DNA from: Blastobasis lacticolella
Taxonomy: Eukaryota > Arthropoda > Insecta > Lepidoptera > Blastobasidae
Length of the DNA stretch: 64,000 nucleotides
NCBI GenBank assembly: GCA_905147135.1
Contig: LR990061.1
Coordinates: 1,852,026-1,916,025 of the forward strand
Reading direction: 5' to 3'
In this document: positions 1 to 10,171 of the stretch, piece after piece
How positions within the stretch are numbered: position 1 is the first letter of the stretch
Layout: each line of letters opens with the position of its first letter
Notes under the pieces: generated by a model
Database searches by the model: none
What the model saw: only the letters and a program-made list of their open reading frames with translations
What the model was told of the DNA's origin: nothing
Translations under genes and position numbers: made by a program

Positions 1-152
1 ACGCGTTATTTGTTATAAATCATACAAAAATTGACTTTATTTTCATACCAACTGTGGATAGTATCTGTAGATGAAAGAACTTGTTTCCCTGGTCTTTTCC
101 AATTTTTATTAGGCTCTCACAATCGCCTTTCGCCAGTATAATCCTGGGTCGT

Positions 153-241
153 TCATCTGATCTGCCAAATCCTGGATCGTGGTCAAGGCAATCCCCAATG
201 CTCGTGCGTGAGAGCACAAAAGCGACATCAACGAGAAGATG
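153..241 (+). repeat. SINE-A, 3' fragment
   Basis: Matches the last quarter of SINE-A: TCTGATCTGCCAAATCCTGG, then a diverged copy of the block ending in an ACATTAACGCC-like sequence and AAGATG. The tRNA-like head is absent. Confidence 0.75.
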
Positions 242-423
242 TTATTTTTTTGTCTATACTGGGTCGTCACAGAATCTAAGACCAGATTTATTATTTATTT
301 TAATATCACAATACTCTTAATACTTATATTGAATAAGATAAAATTCTAAATTCTACTTAAATAAAGAGATTCGAATATGGAGTAATGCGATGTCAAAAAA
401 GGGCCCCGACGCATCATTAGTTG

Positions 424-706
424 CATCATCATCACAGCCTAAAACAGTTCACTGCAGGACTTAAGGCCTCTCCCGCGAAAAGGGAGGATATTGCCATAAC
501 CCACGCTAGGCAGGCGGGTTGGAGATCGCAGTGTTATAAATATAACAATGGAAGACGCTGCTGCCCATTTTCCAGCCTCGCATCACAAAACCTAGATCTT
601 ATGCGCCAGCAACGCCAGCAGCTGAAAACATTAGCCGCCTTGTACGAAAACCACGACTGTAAGGGGTTGGTGCTATTTTACTCTGCCGGACACCACACGG
701 CCAAAC
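424..706 (-). mobile_element. RTE-3 type LINE/SINE tail, diverged copy
   Basis: Starts CATCATCATCACAGCC, the reverse complement of a (GATG)n tail, and continues with the GGCAGGCGGGTTGGAGATCG block seen in seven other places. It ends near CGGACACCACACGGCC. About 25 extra bases rich in CGCCAGCA occur near 602-625. The 140-codon frame here is a by-product of the repeat. Confidence 0.7.
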
Positions 707-1186
707 AAACTCACAAATATACAAACAAGTATGAAAATATCTTCTTCTGGTTCTTTCTCCAGTCTTTTCCAATTTTTATTTGGGGTCGGCTCTCCATGCG
801 TTTCGCATTGCATTGCATGCATTTTAATTTTTTTAAATTATAGATGAGAAGATACAACGAAAGTAAAACTCTCTTGTAGCTTGTACCAAACTACTTGCTG
901 TGTATTAAAACACGCTATGTAATTGTTTTCCACCGACCGTTTGTTACAAATTCGAGTGAACTCCGCGAGTTTCAAACTAGAGTCTTTGATAGAGAGATCC
1001 AACTTTGGGACCAGTTTTAGTTTAAATTGCTATCCGCGTTCTTTATTATAATATGCATGTATTAATAATTTCTAGGCGAATCGAAGTGCAATCAAACTAT
1101 TTATGAGACTGATATTTATTGGACGGTGTCCTTAGAAATCGGTATTAACAACTACCCGCATTCTTACGCTAGAAATAACGTGATGT
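707..1186. other. unrecognised stretch
   Basis: AT-rich; no recognisable gene or repeat. The string CTTTTCCAATTTTTATT at 765-781 also occurs at 94-110, so a short unknown repeat may be present. Confidence 0.4.
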
Positions 1187-1690
1187 TTAAGGCGTGTCCA
1201 AACATAGAGCGGCACGTGCGCGGCAGCAACACGCGGCATGTCCAGGAAACAATTCTGCCGCGCTCTAGTTAGGACTATTGACGAATGTTTGCGCGGCAAT
1301 ATTGCGCGGCACTTGCGAGACACGCCGCGCATTTGAATTCAGTCTGAACCAATACTACAATGAAGGCGGTCAGTGTTTTAGCTCTGCTTATTATTCGAAT
1401 TTGCTTATCATTTCTGTTGAGGATCCCACAACTCATTATATGAGCCATATATTTCAATCAATCTAATTGATGTTTCATTGTCCATTTTTGAGAAGCGCAA
1501 ACACGTCCAGACAGGATTACGGACGAACGATAACTGCCTATACAAACACAGCGCGGCGCGCCGCGCGCGGCAGCCGCGCACACTTGCCGCTCAACGCAAC
1601 GTTCGCGCGCGGCTGTTGTCCAAACAAAGCGCGGCACGCCGCGCGCGGCAGCCGCGCACACTTGCCGCTCTATGTTTGGACACACCTTAA
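1187..1690. mobile_element. TTAA-flanked inverted-repeat element, 496 bp, non-autonomous
   Basis: TTAA at 1187-1190 and 1687-1690 bracket about 36-bp imperfect terminal inverted repeats (GGCGTGTCCAAACATAGAGC on the left; GGTGTGTCCAAACATAGAGC read inward from the right). Inside the right end an approximately 38-bp GC-rich unit (1553-1592 and 1630-1670) is repeated directly. There is no transposase. TTAA target duplication is characteristic of piggyBac-type elements; assignment to that superfamily is inference. All frames in it are non-coding artefacts of GCGCGG repeats. Confidence 0.8.
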
Positions 1691-1799
1691 CACGCATACT
1701 ATGGTATACACCAATAGCGATAGTAAAAAATTGTCTGTCTGAAAGATTAGTAGTAGGATGGTAGAATAGAATAGGTCTAGGATTGTGGGACTAAATATT

Positions 1800-1985
1800 G
1801 TACTCATTATCTTTTAGTGACTCTGACTAGCCCCCGTATAGGTGGAGGCAGGTCGTTCCAAATCTTGGCTTTGAAACAGTCCCTGGTTCGTGATATGGAG
1901 CATAAAGATAGTATCAATTTAGGACCTCTATCGCGAAGCCGAAGACCTAGATTTGTACCCTTTCAACACTTCCAGTCACTCCTCC
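1800..1985 (-). pseudogene. LINE reverse-transcriptase C-terminus, decayed
   Basis: On the minus strand 1838-1960 translates to a stretch ending in F-K-A-K-I-W-N-D-L-P-P-P-I-R. It resembles the W-N-x-L-P block found at the end of CR1/jockey-type reverse transcriptases. Only this segment is readable and there is no start or palm domain. The call rests on a short motif. Confidence 0.4.
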
Positions 1986-2104
1986 CGCATAAATAAATAA
2001 ATAAATAATATTCGTGGACAAATTCACACAGCGCCATCTAGCCCCAAACTAAGCAAAGCTTGTGCTATGGGTGCTAGATAACTGATATACTACTTAAATA
2101 CTTT

Positions 2105-3376
2105 TTAATCCGCCGTGAATGAGGTGAGAAATTGTTACACCAACTATGAGGTGGGTATGAGATACCCAAAACTTTGATGTTCAATTTATGATACTGTGAC
2201 TGTGTAATTAGCATGAATGCTTTAGGTAAATTAATAATAGTATCTATTCAACAAGTTAAATAAATAAAATACCAGCATTAAGTACAAAAAGCGTTATTTT
2301 TTATTGAAATAACAAAATATCTAAATTTTCTTTAAAAAAAAACCAGTTTAGGTAATTAACTTCTTATCGCATAAAAATCTAACAAAATTCCAACTTCTTT
2401 GGTAAATTAACATAACAATAGTGTCTTCTAACTATTAAAATAAAAAAGGAACAGAAATGTCTTATAAGATCATGTAACAGAGCACCAAAGTTACACCTAC
2501 AAATCAGCACAATCTCCACACATAAAAACCGCGTGTTCCATACATATTGGCTTCTCACATTTTGTACAGCAATGTTTTGCTTTTCTGTCTTTATTCTGAG
2601 TAGACTCACTACATCTAACATATCTACCAGCCATTCTTTTTGGAACTGGTGTTAAGGTTCCCCTAAAAGATCGGCAATCCTCTTTCGTGTTTCCCTTGGA
2701 AGACGTACGTTCTGTTGCCTGTTCCGAAGACTATCATTTATTAGATTCAAACCTAAATTACGAATGTAGTCTCGACGCTTTATGCGTGTTTTGTCACCCG
2801 TATTATTTTCTCTGTAGATTATGATACCATTTATGGCAGCCATATTGAGTATACCATAAAAAATCGTCATGGGCCAACGTTTGCTATTGCGTGAAACATC
2901 ATAAGTGGCACTCAGTTCATCTGCGACATCGACTCCGGCTTTGGTGCCATCTTTGGATGTAAAAGAAGTTCCACGCACCTCACCTCACCTCTTCACTCTC
3001 GAAGTCACAGGAGCTAGCACTTGAGCAGTTTTCTAATAGTGCTTGTAGCCGACGTTCATTTTCTTCAAAAGACATCTTGAAAACCCTAACAATAAATCAT
3101 AAAATACTATAAAAAACTATAAATCAAAAACTTGCTGCCAACAAAAAATGTGACACCGACTACGAGGTCGGGTGTGACGTACCCCAGCCACTTGTACACT
3201 TGTGTATCTACCGTCGCCGCCGGCGCAACACTAAACTCGATACTGTACCTCGCCCCTCGCACCCCCACCTCCAGCTACTGGAACGACAGGACTCGCATGG
3301 CAACAGTAACATTAAGAAATCTGCGTTTAAAAACTTCTCGGGTATGACATACCCGACCTCACTCACGCCGGGTTAA
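2105..3376 (-). mobile_element. piggyBac-type transposon, internally deleted, inserted in SINE-B
   Basis: TTAA at 2105-2108 and 3373-3376 flank 1264 bp. Ends are inverted: TCCGCCGTGAATGAGGT on the left and CCCGGCGTGAGTGAGGT read inward from the right. A subterminal motif like GAGGTSGGGTATGASATACC is repeated near both ends (around 2150-2166, 3160-3186 and 3339-3360). It carries the beginning and end of a transposase gene on the minus strand but lacks the middle, so it cannot move by itself. The element must be younger than the SINE-B copy it interrupts. Confidence 0.9.
2497..3075 (-). pseudogene. piggyBac transposase, deletion derivative
   Basis: ATG at 3075 opens an acidic N-terminus (M-S-F-E-E-N-E-R-R-L-Q...) that stops at 2980-2982. 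From 2978 the C-terminal part reads in another frame: K-A-G-V-D-V-A-D-E-L-S followed by N-S-K-R-W-P-M-T-I-F-Y. In the family this GVD block holds the third catalytic aspartate. A stop at 2652 reflects a one-base loss; a further frame then gives a Cys/His-rich tail (C-C-T-K-C-E-K-P-I-C-M-E-H) ending at 2497, the RING-like zinc-binding domain at the end of piggyBac transposases. The catalytic centre with the first two aspartates is missing. The deletion joint lies at a GTGAGGTGAGGTG repeat. Confidence 0.9.
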
Positions 3377-3521
3377 ATACATACTAATTATACATAGAAC
3401 ACCCAGACCCGTAACAGAAATTAAAATTCATCATTTCAATTTCTGCCCGGCCGGGAATCGAACCCGGGACCTCTTGCGTGGCAGACCGCCTGTTGACCAT
3501 TGAACCACTCAGGTCGCATAA

Positions 3522-3954
3522 TATCAATTAAATGATTGATAAAAGTGTTAAAGATAATTCTGCTTCTGTATTTTTTCATACATTAAAATCTTGACCCAAA
3601 CAAGAGTTTCACATTGTCTGTAAGTATATGTGTATATTGTATTGTGAGCTTGTGATGTGGTATCTTTAGACAGCAAAAAATGTATTTCATTTCATTCACA
3701 TTTCGGAATCGACTCCACAAATGAAACCGAAACCAATTTTCTTGCATATCCCTGTTTTAAGTTATTCCTGTACTCCTACAAGTTCAGCTACTAACCTTCT
3801 CTACTAAAAGCCTTTGTCGAGTACTGGCAACACTTGATGCAATTCGTTTGTGCCCTCGGCTGTTATCTGCTGTTGCCTTTGCTAATCTTCATTAAAGCAG
3901 TTTGCAAAAAAAGTAGTTTCGTTTGCCTAGTTTGTGCTTGAATGTAAATTTTAC
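3522..3954. other. unrecognised stretch
   Basis: AT-rich; no gene or repeat recognised. From about 3955 a segment resembles Helitron 3' sequence (GGCTTTTGCCAGCGACTTGG). Confidence 0.4.
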
Positions 3955-4019
3955 TGGCTTTTGCCAGCGACTTGGGCCGCGTAAAACTTGGTTTCCGTCC
4001 GCTGATTGGTCTGCATGCG

Positions 4020-4130
4020 TCGCCCCTACCTGGATGAGCTCGCTTAACTTTCCCTTTGCTTTCCATTAGATTTTTGACGTTTGAAAAGAGATTAATTAAC
4101 GTAATCCTAATTCAATAAATACTTTTTTTC
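4020..4130 (+). repeat. LINE-like 3' end ending in AATAAATACTTTTTT
   Basis: The segment from CTACCTGGATGAGCTCGCTT to CAATAAATACTTTTTTT is repeated in reverse at 34103-34215. Polyadenylation-like AATAAA just before the end suggests a retroelement 3' terminus. No reading frame was recognised. Confidence 0.6.
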
Positions 4131-4390
4131 ACATCCAAACAGCCATCCTTACACACGTTCGCATTTATAATGTTAGTAAGATTTGCTATTTTGGCTTATA
4201 AGCTATATTGCTGCCAAGTTTTATTTAAATCCGTTCAGTACTTTTTGCGTGAAGGAGTAACAAACATCCAAACATCCGTCCATACAAACTTTCGTATTTA
4301 CATCTTACTAGCTTTTGCCACCGACTTCGTCTGCGTAAAATTCGGTTATAACATTCCAGGCCCGTTCCAGCGGGAAACACCGTTTTGCGA
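4131..4390 (-). mobile_element. two Helitron-like pieces in head-to-tail order
   Basis: On the minus strand the first piece ends ACGAAGTCGGTGGCAAAAGCTAG at the CTAG of 4308-4311, followed by T, the Helitron 3' rule. The next piece starts at once with AAATACGAAAGTTTGTATGG and runs to about 4190. A third start-like sequence (ATTATAAATGCGAACGTGTG) lies at 4150-4172. None encodes a helicase. Confidence 0.65.
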
Positions 4391-4423
4391 TAAATTATAG
4401 CCTATGTCCAATTCTAGGCTATG

Positions 4424-4480
4424 CCTATAGGTAGCGGTGATCACTTTCCATCAGATGTCCCGCTTGTCCGCCTATCGATT
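4424..4480 (+). repeat. CR1-A tail fragment
   Basis: Matches the CR1-A signature: GGCGGTGACCACTTTCCATC-like sequence followed by CAGATGTCCCGCTTGTC. The A-rich end is lost. Confidence 0.55.
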
Positions 4481-4726
4481 GCCAAACGAACTGTGGTTTG
4501 TCAGGGTTGTTTTCACATAAGCGACTCGGCATTAATCGGCACACGTAGGCGGGAAAATGAATGTTCGGGCAAAAAACTAGATTAGATTCGCTTATTAGAT
4601 TTAGCTAAATTCAGTCACCTAAATAAAGAAGCAAAAAGCGTGACAGCAAATCAAAGTGGATTGTAATGCTCGATAAATGAGGTCCATTTTTGTATCACGC
4701 CTTTTAAAGGGTATAAAAAAAATCAT

Positions 4727-4925
4727 CTTGGCGTTAATGTCCCGGTTGTGCTATCGAGAACATGGGCCCGGGTCCGCCTGACCATGATCCAGGATTTGGC
4801 GATTAGGTAATTACAGTGGAGCGACTACCATCGGACATCCGTGACCCTGCTACCAGGGGAACCTGACCAGATTGGATTATGGTTACAAAATCAGCTGCCT
4901 GAATTTGCAGGATTCATCACGCCTT
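4727..4925 (-). repeat. SINE-A, 3' two thirds
   Basis: Reverse-oriented SINE-A from GGCGTTAATGTCCCGGTTGT to the TTCATCACG block. The tRNA-like head is missing; sequence switches abruptly at about 4925. Confidence 0.85.
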
Positions 4926-5301
4926 TTGAAAAGTAGAAGCAACAAACCCAGAGGTACTCCTCTGGGAGAGGACTTTTTAGTCCACCGCTATAATACTGAT
5001 CGATAAACGCAAACACGACGCAATCCACCGAATTGGAGTTACGGTTAATACGGATGTTCTCCCTTCGCCCTCTTAAAAATACAAACGCAGTATTTCCCAC
5101 CTTAACGAGTGTTCGCGGCCTTCCAAATCGTAACGCGGAATGGTTCTCTGGGCGATCGTTGTATGTATGGAGGCAAATTACGACCATAGGGCTTTGTTGG
5201 GAGGACGGACATATTGCTTTGCTATGGCTGAGGCGGATCTCTGGCTCTGGCTTTTGTTTTTGTTTTTGTATCAAAAGCTGATCTTTGAGGGCTATTTATG
5301 A
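4926..5301. other. unrecognised stretch
   Basis: Frames here are short and have no recognisable family. A (TTTTTG)n-like run lies at 5252-5269. Confidence 0.35.
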
Positions 5302-5665
5302 GAGTCTGCAGGCCTAATGGTTAAGGAACCAACTCGTACCGGGTTCGAATACCATTGCCGAAATGTACCCATGACTCTTTTCTGTAGGTACATTAGTTGA
5401 ACACTAATCGATGCTCGTCGAACTATCGATCATTTTTAGTTCAAACCAAGGTTACGGACGTGACGAAATCTGTCCTGCGTATTCAGGCGACTGAATGTGT
5501 AACCATGTTCCAATCCGGTCAAGTTAGTTCCCTTGTTAACGGTCGTGGAGGTCAGATGGCTATCGCTCCACTGTAATAACCTGATCTGCCGAGTCCTGGA
5601 TCATGGTCAAGCCAGACCCCGGGTCCTCGCGCGCTATAGCACAACCGGCACATTAACATCAAGAC
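5302..5665 (+). repeat. SINE-A, near full length
   Basis: Head with A-box-like CCTAATGGTTAAGGAAC and B-box-like GGGTTCGAATACC, then the ATGACTCTTTTCTG block, TTAGTTGAACACTAATCGAT and the body to ACATTAACATCAAGACG. An insertion of about 40 bp (5418-5458) interrupts the centre. Confidence 0.85.
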
Positions 5666-6001
5666 GTAGCAGTAGGTATCTTATCTGTGTCTGTACCCAA
5701 GCCCCGATTAATACCAGAACTTCCCACCACGCTTCCGACCCACCTACTTCCCAACCGGGAAATTAGGCAGCACGAGTTCGTAGGTGCACGCAAATTGATA
5801 ACAGATGTAACAAACAGATAACGGTAGCGTGGAAGCAACTCCGCCCATTCCGACCATTAGTTCCGCTGAGTACTATCCGATTCGACTAATCGTTTTCCGA
5901 TATCGACAAGTTGATTTAATTTGTATACGGACACGTGTCCGCTGTCATGACGCGATATGATAATTGGTGGGATTTTGAACCTTATACGCTGAACTTTATA
6001 T
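5666..6001. other. unrecognised stretch
   Basis: No repeat or gene recognised in about 340 bp. Confidence 0.35.
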
Positions 6002-6232
6002 AGGTTTGGTCACGTGTTGCGTAAGCCTCAGGGATACGTAGGAATCAGGTGCCTGAACTTGCCCCGTGAGGCCTCGAAGCGTCCCAAGAAGCGATGGATT
6101 GACATCGCTGAGTCGGATGCGAGAGCCGACGGCTTACAACGCGAGGATGCCGAAGACCGGGCGAAGTGGAGAAGAATGGGTAGGATAGCGGACCCTGACA
6201 GAGGCCGGGATAAGCGCTAGGAGGATGATGAT
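6002..6232 (+). pseudogene. RTE-2: C-terminus of a LINE endonuclease/reverse transcriptase
   Basis: An open frame reads R-F-G-H-V-L-R-K-P, then R-P-K-K-R-W-I-D-I, then E-D-A-E-D-R-A-K-W-R-R, ending D-P-D-R-G-R-D-K-R and stop at 6218. This order is the C-terminal tail of RTE-type LINE polyproteins. A GATGATGATGATA tail follows at 6222-6234. The endonuclease and reverse-transcriptase domains are gone through 5' truncation. Other copies lie at 18926-19020, 31930-32095, 46427-46475 and 60480-60605. Confidence 0.8.
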
Positions 6233-6239
6233 GATAGAC

Positions 6240-6486
6240 TGAACTCTTTGGGCAGAGTAGAATAGCACCAACCCCTTACAAACTTATAAGGCGACTAATG
6301 TTTTCGAGGAAAAAGATCTAGAATCTCAGTAAGAAAAGCGCAGCAGCATTTTCCATTGTTATATTCATAACACTGCGATCTCAAACCCGCCTGCCAAGCG
6401 TGGAAATTATGGTAGTAACCTCCCCTTACGTGGGAGAGGCCTTAAGTCCTGCAGTGTACTGTTATGGGCTGTGATGATTATGAGGC
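6240..6486 (+). mobile_element. RTE-3 type tail, near full length
   Basis: Runs from GGCAGAGTAGAATAGCACCA to GTTATGGGCTGTGATGATTA, in the sense orientation with a degenerate GATG tail. It abuts the RTE-2 tail. Confidence 0.8.
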
Positions 6487-6509
6487 TGAAGTGAGGGAGG
6501 TGATTGATC

Positions 6510-6720
6510 GACATTTTAATGCGTACGGCTAAGGAATGGAACACGTCGCCTGTGAGTGTGTTCCGTAATCATTATAATTTAGACGCCTTCATGGCTAGAT
6601 TGAATAGGCTGTTGCTAGGCAGGCGTGATCCATATTCGGCAGCATAATCACTTACAACTAAGTAAGATGGTGGTCAAATTCCTAGCGAGACTAATAACAA
6701 ACCATAGTTTAGGAGCTAGG
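6510..6720 (+). pseudogene. CR1/jockey-type LINE, reverse-transcriptase C-terminus and 3' part
   Basis: 6510-6647 reads ...M-R-T-A-K-E-W-N-T-S-P-V-S-V-F, then Y-N-L-D-A-F-M-A-R-L-N-R-L-L-L-G-R-R, and stops at 6645-6647. The usual form of this block is A-K-E-W-N-S-L-P...Y-N-L-x-x-F-K. About 70 bp of presumed 3' untranslated sequence follows. The remainder of the LINE is absent. Confidence 0.7.
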
Positions 6721-6761
6721 TAGGGCATAGTGCGATAACTAGTTCTGACCGACTGAGAACA

Positions 6762-6826
6762 TTCTCCACTTACCTCTTAAACGATTTCATGTCATAGTCC
6801 AAACGAAACAGTGTGGCTGTGAACGA
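6762..6826 (-). repeat. CR1-A fragment
   Basis: Reverse complement of the CR1-A coding end: CATGTCATAGTCCAAACGAA, which encodes the W-N-E-L-P...Y-D-M region in better copies such as 7380-7610. Confidence 0.6.
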
Positions 6827-7127
6827 ATTGTATTATATAATACCATACCTACCTACTATAAACTAAAATCTATTTTACCCCACTTTAACGAAATTACTTG
6901 ATTTTTTACTTCGCTTTAAACACTTTCTTAAGATTGATAAGCTGGATTCTTTCCCGGCTGCCGGCACCGTCCCAGTTTTCTTTATATATCGCCTGCTTCA
7001 TAAGTTCATTTTCTAAAAATGTAGCCTTCATCGGGCTGAAATAACTGCTCACCATCAGGCAGGCAGGGTAGTGGCAGTTCATAAAAAATAATTGTAAGTA
7101 GTATTAGTCAGAAGATTTAAACTCACA

Positions 7128-7289
7128 CAGTGTTTCCTTTGGACTATAACATGGGATTCTTCAAGAAGTATATTAGAGGTCACATTAGAGGCGGGCAACG
7201 CGTTGGTAGCACCCCTAGTGTGGCGGTAACCACTTTCCATCAGATGGCCCGCATACCTGTTTGACTGCCGTATTACATAAAAAAACTCA
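7128..7289 (+). mobile_element. CR1-A LINE 3' end
   Basis: Starts at the CAGTGTTTCCTTTGGACTAT block, passes GGCGGGCAACGCGTTGG and CACTTTCCATCAGATGGCCC, and ends CGTATTACATAAAAAAA. It lies 90 bp upstream of a second, longer copy in the same orientation. Confidence 0.85.
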
Positions 7290-7379
7290 GAAATATGGTG
7301 TTATACTTTATATATTGAATAAAAAACACAATTATTAAACAATATACAGAACAGTTGATTATTATAGTGAGCCAGATAC

Positions 7380-7610
7380 AACGTTGTACTTGCTTTTATA
7401 TACTCAATCCTGGGATGTGGAATGAGCTCCCAGCCACAGTGTTTCCTTTGGACTATGACATGGGATCGTTCAAGAGATATATTAGAGGTCTCTTCAGAGG
7501 CGGGCAACGCTTTTGTGACTCCCCTGGTGTTGCTGATGCCCATAGGCGGCGGTGACCACTTTCCATCAGGTGGCTCGCTTGCCTGTTTGTTTCCTGTATA
7601 ACATAAAAAA
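7380..7610 (+). mobile_element. CR1-A LINE 3' end with coding remnant
   Basis: The frame contains M-W-N-E-L-P-A-T-V-F-P-L-D-Y-D-M-G-S-F-K-R, the conserved end of CR1/jockey-type reverse transcriptase. The non-coding tail CACTTTCCATCAGGTGGCTC and CTGTATAACATAAAAAA follows. This is the best CR1-A copy in the window; everything upstream of the C-terminus is truncated. Confidence 0.85.
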
Positions 7611-8564
7611 GACCTTGGTGATCCATTTTGAGCACGACTGAATAGAATATGTGTAATATATGTAACACATGGAATGCGAAATAAAGATATTGAAATTGAA
7701 TAATGTATAATATCTTCTACGGAGAAAAAACGACTAGCAACACCATTAACAACTGGTTTGACAGTTTGTTTATTGCGGTAGTAATAGCCTTTTCACTTTA
7801 GTCTTGAAGGCATCTAGATATGATCAGGGAACACACCAACTGGCAACGCGTTACATTTCTTGGTATCTCTTGAATGTCTATCCCTAAGTTGCAGCCTACG
7901 TAACTAGCCTTGCATTAAGAACAAAAGGTTCTTAATGATTCTTGTAACAAAATAAATGTTCTCTTCGCTAGGGATATTCTAGGGATATGCTAGGGAACTC
8001 TCGCACAAAAGGATACACATTTACATTTCTTTCTAGTTACGAAACCAGTCGAAACCAGTTTTATTTTCCTGTGTCAAGAATGATCGGGATAAATCCGGAT
8101 AAACATAGGATGGCCAGAAAATTGACATTCGCTTCTTTTGTGGAGAACAAATTGCTGGATCTTCCATTACACATAACACAAACTACCTGTAAATTTTATC
8201 CCCAATCGGCGTAAATATATAAGAAGTATGAATGTGAAAGAGGCATTTCGTGTGTAGGTATGTTTGTACGTATATTATGCCGTATATATATCCAATATCT
8301 TTGGTTGCAATCCTGTGCGTTAGCGCGCACTGGAGCCTTTTCTGAATATGGGTGTGAACGGTGTGAAGATGAACAGACAGTTCCATATTTCACATGCCGT
8401 CGTTGCTCTCATTTCGCTGTTCCACATTCCACTCGCTTCTTGCGGGACTATTCTGTTATAGCTAAGCGATAAAATTTTCTATATCTATGCAATTACATAG
8501 TATAAAACAAAGTCTCATTTCGCAGTCGGTCCCTATGTATCTATGTACGCTTAGATCTATTAAA
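7611..8564. other. unrecognised stretch
   Basis: A possible retroelement tail lies at 7660-7700 (GCGAAATAAAGATATTGAAATTG). At 7970-7995 the string TAGGGATAT is repeated closely. No gene is supported. Confidence 0.35.
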
Positions 8565-8730
8565 CTACGCAACAGATTTTAATTCGGTTTTGAACAATAG
8601 ATAGAGTGATTCAAAAGGAAGTTTTATAACAAGAAAAAAAGGGTAGGGGTAGGGGTAAAGTAGGTGTCTGTAAAGGTAGAACGCTACGCGAACGAGGTCG
8701 CACCGGGTCCATTTGTATAGCTATATAATC
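8565..8730 (+). repeat. Helitron-like interior with GGGTA run
   Basis: AATTCGGTTTTGAACAATAG and GATAGAGTGATTCAAAAGG also occur reversed at 35990-36025. A short GGGTAGGGGTAGGGGTA run (8640-8656) is followed by CGCGAACGAGGTCGCACC, similar to Helitron 3' hairpin sequence. No CTAG end was found. Confidence 0.45.
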
Positions 8731-9754
8731 AGTTGTATGATTTTCTTAGCCCGTACACTCTAGCCTTGAAGGTGTGCATATTCTGATTTTCAGAAAATAC
8801 ACTCGCAGGCGTAACGGATTAAAATCCCTAGCCATACGCATGCTAAAAATTTAATGTAATCTTTGAAACTAAATTGGTCGCGATCTGTGCGGTTGCAAAA
8901 GAACATTCTCCTACGCACACTAAGATTGTGCAATGAGAGATTTACAAGATGACATTTAAATAATATAGGGGTTTTCATATCCTCAGTAGATGGCGCAATT
9001 CAGTGCTAATATTATGTCAAAGATACACACAAGGACCAATAATATGCTTTAATTTTTTTTTAATCGAATCTAGTTTTAACGTGGTGGATGATCATTTAGC
9101 AACATGGCTTAACTATACTCAATTTACGACATAACTAAAGTGATATCTCCTGTCTGACTCTAGGGACGAACTTGACATAAGAGTTCAGTACAGCGCCATC
9201 TATAACAAGGACATAAAACTTCTATCTTAACCGTCAAATTAAATACCTCTCGTTCCATCTCAGTCTTCCAAGCACAGTTGCCGAGTCAATCTGCCATTTT
9301 AATCCATTTGGTCCAACGCGAACAGAACAGCCGGATAAACTTCGATTCTCATCACGGCCTGCCGACATCTTTATAATTGGGTTAGTCGGTGATGGATTTC
9401 CTTGAATCCGGAATCGTACCGGCCATACGGGTGTATCTCGGATGATGTATCGATAGTGGCCAGTTGCAGATTCGTCTATTCGATTAGATTTCTCATCACT
9501 ATTGCGCTGTTTCGGTTTGTAGGTATTGTGGTTATAAGTTGTTTGTTTACCTGTCTAGATAGGTAGCACTTTTAAATATATAATAAATAAGTCTATAATA
9601 ACAATCGTCATCTTGGCGTTGTTGCCGCGGTAGTGCTATTTATATATTTGATATATTATAAATATTTATATTTGAACGAAGTTGTCGATATTTAAAAATA
9701 AAATAATATTACGGAAAAAGAGAATAAGTAATAAGTAACCTTTACAAAAATTCT
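8731..9754. other. unrecognised stretch with one SINE-A scrap
   Basis: No gene is visible. 9605-9645 (CATCTTGGCGTT, then a diverged GTAGTGCTAT) is a minus-strand SINE-A tail remnant. The rest is AT-rich unique-looking DNA. Confidence 0.4.
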
Positions 9755-10160
9755 CTCTTCACTCACTATGGGCCTTATAAGAAAGCTCACTGTTACCAAA
9801 GGGCAATGGAAAGAGCTATGCTCGGAGTTTCTTTGCGTGATCGAGTCAGAAATGAGGAGATCCGCAAGCGAACCAAGGTCACCGACATAGCTCTAAGGAT
9901 TGCCAGACTGAAGTGGCAGTGGGCAGGGCACATAGCTCGAAGAACAGATGGCCGATGGGGCAGTAAAGTTCTCGACTGGCGACCACGTACCGGTAGACGC
10001 AGCGTGGGTAGGCCTCCTACAAGGTGGACCGACGACCTGGTAAAGATCACAGGTACCAGCTGGATGCGGAAAGCACAGGACCGGTCTTTGTGGAGATCTC
10101 TGGGGAAGGCCTATGCCCAGCAGTGGGCGTCTTCTGGCTGATATGATGAGGATGATGATG
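9755..10160 (+). mobile_element. RTE-1 LINE, 5'-truncated, with target duplication
   Basis: Flanked by 11-bp duplications ACAAAAATTCT (9744-9754 and 10161-10171). The frame 9806-10141 is open over 111 codons: I-R-K-R-T-K-V-T-D-I-A-L-R-I, K-W-Q-W-A-G-H-I-A-R-R-T-D, R-W-T-D-D-L-V, S-W-M-R-K-A-Q-D-R, and Q-Q-W-A-S-S-G followed by a stop. This is the C-terminal tail downstream of the reverse transcriptase in RTE-type LINEs. A GATGAGGATGATGATG tail ends the copy. An intact residual frame and clean duplication indicate a fairly recent insertion. Confidence 0.92.
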
Positions 10161-10171
10161 ACAAAAATTCT

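Larger units (their letters stand above)
1986..3521 (-). repeat. SINE-B with tRNA-Gly-like head, split by a piggyBac element
   Basis: Read on the minus strand, 3440-3517 is a tRNA-Gly(GCC)-like head: A box around TGGTTCAATGGTCAAC, anticodon region CTGCCAC, B box GGTTCGATTCC. The body (TTACGGGTCTGGGTGTTCTA ... TAGATGGCGCTGTGTGAATT) ends in a (TTTA)n tail at 1990-2009. Removing 2109-3372 plus one TTAA joins the two halves to give the order seen in the intact copy at 42336-42500. CGCATAA at 1986-1992 and 3515-3521 may be the SINE target duplication. The head is not a working tRNA gene: it is part of the dispersed repeat. Confidence 0.85.

Noticed and set aside
421..843. 140-codon plus frame beginning with repeated His
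   Set aside because: It lies over an RTE-3 copy read antisense; the same amino-acid strings appear at other RTE-3 copies and no protein family is evident.
1458..1742. Several overlapping 60-91-codon frames with Arg/Ala-rich products
   Set aside because: They come from the GCGCGG repeats of the TTAA-flanked element in all frames.
3440..3518. tRNA-Gly(GCC)-like sequence as a functional tRNA
   Set aside because: It continues directly into the SINE-B body seen in five other places and the acceptor arms do not pair well.
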